From Planctomycetota bacterium (GTDB lineage Bacteria > Planctomycetota > UBA1135 > UBA2386), in assembly GCA_028281765.1 (NCBI GenBank), contig JANQJF010000039.1, positions 124,001-188,000 of the forward strand: DNA of 64,000 bases. The letters run 5' to 3'. The number at the start of each line of letters is the position of its first letter. The stretch's first letter is position 1. The position numbers were made by a program, and so were the translations under genes. This document shows, piece by piece, positions 60,026-64,000 of this stretch. The notes under the pieces were generated by a model that was given only the letters and a program-made list of their open reading frames with translations, ran no database searches and was not told where the DNA came from.

Positions 60026-62572
60026 ATGACCAGTGTGGATTCCAAGACCATCCTCGAACAGGCCGGCTGGGTGCGCCGGCTCGCGGCTCGGCTCGTCGCC
60101 GATCCGCATCTCGCCGAGGACATCGCGCAGACGACTTGCGTGTTGGCGCTCGAAAGGCCGCCCGAGAGTGGCGGCAACCTGCGGGCTTGGCTGCGGCGCG
60201 TGATGCAGAACGTGCTGCGCGACAACGCTCGAAAAGCTCGGCGTCGTGTGGAGCACGAACGCCGCGTCGGCGGCCCGGGTGAAGAGCCGTCGACCGAGGA
60301 GATGTGCGTGCGCCTGCAGCTGCAGCGTGAGGTCGTCGATGCGGTCGAGGCGCTCTCGGAGAAGTATCGCCGCGTCGTGCTGCTGCGTTACTTCGACGAT
60401 CTCCCGCCCCGTGAGATCGCGAAGCGGCTCGGACTGCCCGTCGCGACGGTGAACAGCCAACTCGCGCGCGCGATGCAGCAACTGCGGTCACGCCTCGATG
60501 CGTCGCACGGGGGTGATCGGCGCGCGTGGGTCGTCGGTTGGACCAGCTGGCTCGGATCGAGTGGCGCGACGCCACTCGTCACGGCAGGTGTGATCACGAT
60601 GAAGGCCAAGGTGTTGAGTGGGGCCGCGGTCGCGGCGGTTGCGGTTGGGATTTGGTTGGGCACGGGTTCGGGTGGCGAACACGATCGCCCGATCGTCGAC
60701 GACGTGAACGCGCAGGTGCGACAGCTGGACCGAGTGCCGGCGGCTGATCCCGAGCCTGTGCGCGACAGCGTCGCGACCGTCGCGGACTCCGAAGAGTCGG
60801 CGGCGTTACCGCTGTTCCGCGGCCGCGTGCTCGATATCGAGGGCAGCGGAGTCGCGGCCCGGACGGTCGCGTTGCCGGACTCGGGAGTCGTCACGACGAC
60901 CGATTCGGACGGTGCGTTTGAACTACCGGCGCCGAACAGGTCCGTGCGTCTCGCGGTCGAGGAACCTGGATGGACGACGGTCATGGCTGCCCGCGTCGGG
61001 CCGCGCGTCATCGAAGATGCGGTCGAGCCGGTGATCGTGATCGCGGGTTCGATCGAGATCGCGGGAGAAGTCGTCGACGAGGCAGGTGCACCGGTTCCGA
61101 ATGCGCGGCTCGAGTGCCGCCTACCCGGCGACTTCCTCGCTCGGTTGCCGGTCGTGCTCGATTCGAGCAAGTACGGAACGTGGGGAGCGGAGAGCGATGC
61201 GGGCGGCCGGTTCGAGTTCGCGGGTGTACCTGCGGTCCGCGGTGCTCGACTTCATGTCGCGTGCGATGGATTCGAGCCGTCTCTCGAACTGTTGCCGACC
61301 CAGTCGCGCACCGACATGCGCATCGAGCTACGACGCCTGAGTGCCGAACCGGGCACGGTGGTCGGCCAAGTCGTCGACCCACACGGGATCCCGGCGGCGG
61401 GGGCCTACGTGTTTGCCGGTCGCGGGCAGACACGGTGCGACGGGCGTGGTCGGTTCTCGCTGCAGATGAAGGGGGCCCGCGGGATCCGCGTGATCCAAGC
61501 GCTGCATCGTGGCTACCTGCCGGCGACGCACGAGTTCGAAGCGCCGTCGACCGTCGTCGAGGAGCAGCAGTTCGAGTTTCTCGTGCTGCGGCTCGGAGCC
61601 GAGCCGCTGACGGTGCGCGGGCGCGTGGTCGATACCCACGGTACGCCGCGGCCGGGTGTGCGCGTGTGGGCCGCCGATCCGACGTTCGCGAGCGTCGACG
61701 GCTCGTATGGTTCGATCGAGTCGTATCTCGGTGGGGGCAAGACCGACTCCGAATTGCGCGAGGCGTTCGGTCCGGATGCGGACGAAGATCGCTCACTCTA
61801 TTCGCGTCAGCAAACGAGCCTCTGGAGTTGGGTGACGACCGGCGCCGATGGGCAGTTTGAGCTCGGTGGCCTGACGGACCGCGAGTACCGCATCCGCGCG
61901 CTCGACTTCGAGACGTTGGCGAATGCGGAATCCGACGCGCCCGTGCGCGCCGGTTCCGATGGCGTCGAGATCCGCTTCGACGAACGGGCGACGCGCCGCG
62001 TCGTCGGTGGCCGCGTGGTCGCTCGAGATGGCGAACCGCTCGAGGGCATCGAGGTTCACACGCGGTATCGGCCGATTCACATGACGCACAAGGACGACAG
62101 GTGGGACGTCGTCATCGGGGTGCCGTGGGTCTGCACGCCCGCCGTCACCGACGCCGACGGCCGGTTCCGGATCACCGATCTCGGTGCACACAACGTCACG
62201 ATTCGTGTGACGGGCGATCGCATCGTGCCGCGCCGTTTCGGTGGCGCCGATGGCTTCCCGACCGACCTCGGTCCGATCGACGACATGCGGATCGAAGTCT
62301 CGCGCCGCGTGCACTGCCGCGTCGAACTCAGCGACGCGTCGGTCGCCGACCGAGTGTGGTGCGCGACCGCGGACGGCTCACGCGAATACGTGCACGTCTT
62401 CTCCGGACCGATGATCGGCAGGATGTCGGACGCGAAGCTGCACGAGGGCAAGTCGCAGGTGTTCGCGGTCTCGGAAGACGTGCGGGAGTTCGTGCTCGTG
62501 AAGGGTGAAACCGAGGTCGCGCGCGTGTCGGTGCGGTTGACCGCTGGTGAGGTCAACGTCGTGCGGCACTGA
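60026..62572 (+). CDS. ECF sigma factor fused to membrane anchor and extracytoplasmic repeat array
   Basis: 848 residues in one continuous frame. Residues 1-160 form a complete ECF sigma factor: region 2 (AARLVADPHLAEDIAQTTCV, then NLRAWLRRVMQNVLRDNARK) and region 4 (LSEKYRRVVLLRYFDDLPPR, IAKRLGLPVATVNSQLARAM). A hydrophobic segment about 196-214 (VLSGAAVAAVAVGIWLGTG) follows. Residues about 260-750 hold five repeats like carboxypeptidase-regulatory/CnaB-type beta domains: GRVLDIEGSGVAARTV, GEVVDEAGAPVPNARL, GQVVDPHGIPAAGAYV, GRVVDTHGTPRPGVRV, GRVVARDGEPLEGIEV, most closed by DADGRF-like strands. The predicted topology is sigma inside, array outside. No separate anti-sigma gene is near. Divergent from the kinase-WD40-TPR gene. 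Confidence 0.9.
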   Translation: MTSVDSKTILEQAGWVRRLAARLVADPHLAEDIAQTTCVLALERPPESGGNLRAWLRRVMQNVLRDNARKARRRVEHERRVGGPGEEPSTEEMCVRLQLQREVVDAVEALSEKYRRVVLLRYFDDLPPREIAKRLGLPVATVNSQLARAMQQLRSRLDASHGGDRRAWVVGWTSWLGSSGATPLVTAGVITMKAKVLSGAAVAAVAVGIWLGTGSGGEHDRPIVDDVNAQVRQLDRVPAADPEPVRDSVATVADSEESAALPLFRGRVLDIEGSGVAARTVALPDSGVVTTTDSDGAFELPAPNRSVRLAVEEPGWTTVMAARVGPRVIEDAVEPVIVIAGSIEIAGEVVDEAGAPVPNARLECRLPGDFLARLPVVLDSSKYGTWGAESDAGGRFEFAGVPAVRGARLHVACDGFEPSLELLPTQSRTDMRIELRRLSAEPGTVVGQVVDPHGIPAAGAYVFAGRGQTRCDGRGRFSLQMKGARGIRVIQALHRGYLPATHEFEAPSTVVEEQQFEFLVLRLGAEPLTVRGRVVDTHGTPRPGVRVWAADPTFASVDGSYGSIESYLGGGKTDSELREAFGPDADEDRSLYSRQQTSLWSWVTTGADGQFELGGLTDREYRIRALDFETLANAESDAPVRAGSDGVEIRFDERATRRVVGGRVVARDGEPLEGIEVHTRYRPIHMTHKDDRWDVVIGVPWVCTPAVTDADGRFRITDLGAHNVTIRVTGDRIVPRRFGGADGFPTDLGPIDDMRIEVSRRVHCRVELSDASVADRVWCATADGSREYVHVFSGPMIGRMSDAKLHEGKSQVFAVSEDVREFVLVKGETEVARVSVRLTAGEVNVVRH

Positions 62573-62588
62573 GCACGAATCTGCGCTC

Positions 62589-64000
62589 TCAGTTGACCGG
62601 CGCGGGGTGACTCAACTCGAATCCCGTGAACGCGATCGACTCCCCGAACGCACCTTGCAGCGGCGTCGTGATCCCCGTGTCCGTGAGCGCTCCGGTTTCG
62701 GCATCGATCACGTATGTCGCGAGTTCGTAGTTCGCCCGGAACCAGTGCACGAATCGCCCGGTCGGGTCGACCCGCGGCGCCGCGGAGCCCTGCCCACCTT
62801 GTTGGCGCGTACCCACCTCGGTCAGAGTCCCGTTCGTCGCGTCGATCACGAACGACAGCAACTCGGAGTGCGCAGCCACGTACGCGAACCTGCAGGCTGG
62901 ATCGATCGCGATCGCGCTCAGTGCACCCGTGATGTTGACTTGGCCCGCGAGCGTGAGCGTGCCGCTCGGTTGGACGGAGTAGGTTCGGATCGACGCGTGG
63001 TCCGCAACGTAGACGAACGCTCCGCACGGGCTCGCTCGTAGGTGCCTGACGAACACCTCGACGCTGGCAACGCTCGTCAGATCGCCCGTGTCCGCGTCGA
63101 TTCGGAAGGTCTCGAGCGCCGGCGGATTGCCCGGAATCCCGGAGGCATGGCCGACGAAGAGGAACTCACCCTCGTTGTCGGTGGTCATCGCGTCGATCTG
63201 CTGCACGTGGGCGGCGCCGGTCACACTCGTCAGCGAGAGGGCATCGGCAGCTTCGTCGAACACGAATCTGGTGATGCCGCCGAGAAGATGGTCCTGCGCG
63301 AATCCGAATCGACCCGCGGGGTCCACGGTCATGGATCGCGGCCAGTCCGCGGTCGCCGTCGCACGATTCCTCAGTTCGCCGGTTCGTTCGTCCGCGGCGT
63401 ACACGCCGATCGAACTCGCCGTGGTGAACTGGAGGCGCGTGCCATACAAGAACCGCCCCGTCGCGTCCGACGTCAGATCCGCGAGGACCGCCTCCTCCGT
63501 CGGCATCAGCGTCAGTCCACCGGTGGCTTCGTCGATCAGGAACGTCTCCACTCCCTGACTCGTGCTGACGTACGCGAACTTCGGCTGCACGTCGACGACT
63601 ACGCTGTGAGTCGTGATCGAGACCTCTTCCGAGTAGGCGGAGTCCCCCGATTCGTTGAACGCGATCAGTCGGTAGCGATACACGCTGGAAGCGGCCAAGC
63701 CGGAGTCCTGGTAGATCGCCGAATCCGCGTCGGCCGCCCCGACCTCCCGGAATTCGCCGTTGGGCGACGCGCGTTCGACGCGGAACCCGGACTCGTTGTC
63801 GGAGACGTCGGTCCACTCGAGCTGCACGGAGTCAGAACCCGTCGCCTGGGCGAGGATGTTCTCCGGCGGACTGGGAATCACCCCCGCCCCGGGTGCCGCC
63901 GGTGCGCCTCCGCCACCACCGCCGCCACCGCACGCGGCCAGCAGGAACATACCGGAGAGAACGAATCCGCCGCAGAGCGGAGACCGAGAGCGCGTCAGCG
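62589..64000 (-). CDS. Lipoprotein with fibronectin-III-like domain and seven-bladed propeller (5' end at window edge)
   Basis: At least 453 residues. An internal ATG at 63950 would leave only seven residues before the lipobox Cys, too short for a signal peptide. The frame stays open to the right edge and encodes TRSRSPLCGGFVLSGMFLLAAC, so the true start lies near or past the edge. The Cys is followed by a poly-Gly linker. Residues about 25-115 resemble fibronectin III (SVQLEWTDVSDNESGFRVER, YRYRLIAFNESGDSAYSEE). The rest repeats YxxD/TGxL strands (FLIDEATGGLTLMP, FRIDADTGDLTSVASV, YVIDAETGALTDTG) like 6-phosphogluconolactonase/YVTN propellers. Likely surface-anchored; function unknown. Confidence 0.85.
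   Translation of the reverse strand, partial: LTRSRSPLCGGFVLSGMFLLAACGGGGGGGGAPAAPGAGVIPSPPENILAQATGSDSVQLEWTDVSDNESGFRVERASPNGEFREVGAADADSAIYQDSGLAASSVYRYRLIAFNESGDSAYSEEVSITTHSVVVDVQPKFAYVSTSQGVETFLIDEATGGLTLMPTEEAVLADLTSDATGRFLYGTRLQFTTASSIGVYAADERTGELRNRATATADWPRSMTVDPAGRFGFAQDHLLGGITRFVFDEAADALSLTSVTGAAHVQQIDAMTTDNEGEFLFVGHASGIPGNPPALETFRIDADTGDLTSVASVEVFVRHLRASPCGAFVYVADHASIRTYSVQPSGTLTLAGQVNITGALSAIAIDPACRFAYVAAHSELLSFVIDATNGTLTEVGTRQQGGQGSAAPRVDPTGRFVHWFRANYELATYVIDAETGALTDTGITTPLQGAFGESIAFTGFELSHPAPVN

Noticed and set aside
63900-63940. Trinucleotide-like repeat near the right edge
   Set aside because: It encodes the poly-Gly linker after the lipobox Cys with mixed codons, a normal spacer rather than a microsatellite array.
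1-64000. tRNA, rRNA, CRISPR, insertion sequences and toxin-antitoxin or defence islands
   Set aside because: Reading for tRNA-like arms, spaced repeats, transposase motifs and nuclease or defence families found nothing convincing.

Overview
The window is about 64 kb of high-GC bacterial chromosome with 42 recognisable protein genes, two of them cut by the window edges. The lineage is inferred from gene content and most resembles a planctomycete of the poorly studied marine groups. The pointers are several large membrane-tethered Ser/Thr kinases, ECF sigma factors beside them, and many large secreted proteins ending in a shared Cys/Gly-rich C-terminal domain. I see no rRNA, tRNA, CRISPR array, transposase or prophage structural gene, so this looks like ordinary chromosome.

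Layout. 1-3.4 kb: a Ser/Thr kinase with a formylglycine-enzyme-like domain, cut at the left edge, divergent from a cyclic-nucleotide-binding protein that is coupled to a secreted amidohydrolase. 4.8-8.0 kb (minus): a DUF669-like protein with an SSB-type tail, NAD-dependent DNA ligase, a 53-residue membrane peptide and a zinc-ribbon membrane protein. 8.0-11.6 kb (plus): hpnC-hpnD-hpnE and a GNAT acetyltransferase, chained by 4-nt overlaps, which would make squalene for hopanoids. 11.6-20.5 kb: five large secreted proteins (Kelch, unknown, propeller-like, GH5-like glycosidase, M43 protease). 20.7-24.4 kb: an OmpR/histidine-kinase pair convergent with a dihaem cytochrome c lipoprotein. 24.5-28.6 kb: a near-perfect sigma-54 promoter driving an APH-AAA kinase and a CBS protein, then a lipoprotein, a 2-Cys peroxiredoxin and an ECF sigma factor. 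28.6-38.5 kb (minus): kinase, two secreted proteins, HAD phosphatase, GST, VWA-HEAT protein. 38.6-44.3 kb: a methyltransferase-TPR protein, a REC-SpoIIE-STAS phosphatase and a convergent hybrid kinase. 44.4-54.9 kb: a secreted protein, then TetR divergent from an RND efflux operon, then an FG-GAP/UnbV protein. 55.0-64.0 kb: a giant kinase-WD40-TPR protein divergent from an ECF sigma factor fused to a membrane anchor and an extracytoplasmic repeat array, then a beta-propeller lipoprotein cut at the right edge.

How the parts fit. The window is rich in signal transduction: three kinases, two ECF factors, a two-component pair, a hybrid kinase with a PP2C/STAS partner and a sigma-54 promoter. It is equally rich in exported proteins of unknown role. 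Three sequence-level regularities stand out. At least six start codons sit 6-9 nt behind a TANNNT-like -10 box, which predicts leaderless mRNAs. Genes within operons overlap by ATGA or GTGA. All nine convergent gene pairs lie between 11 nt of overlap and 25 nt of gap, leaving almost no room for terminators. The most novel-looking item is the membrane-anchored sigma factor with an external repeat array at 60.0-62.6 kb.
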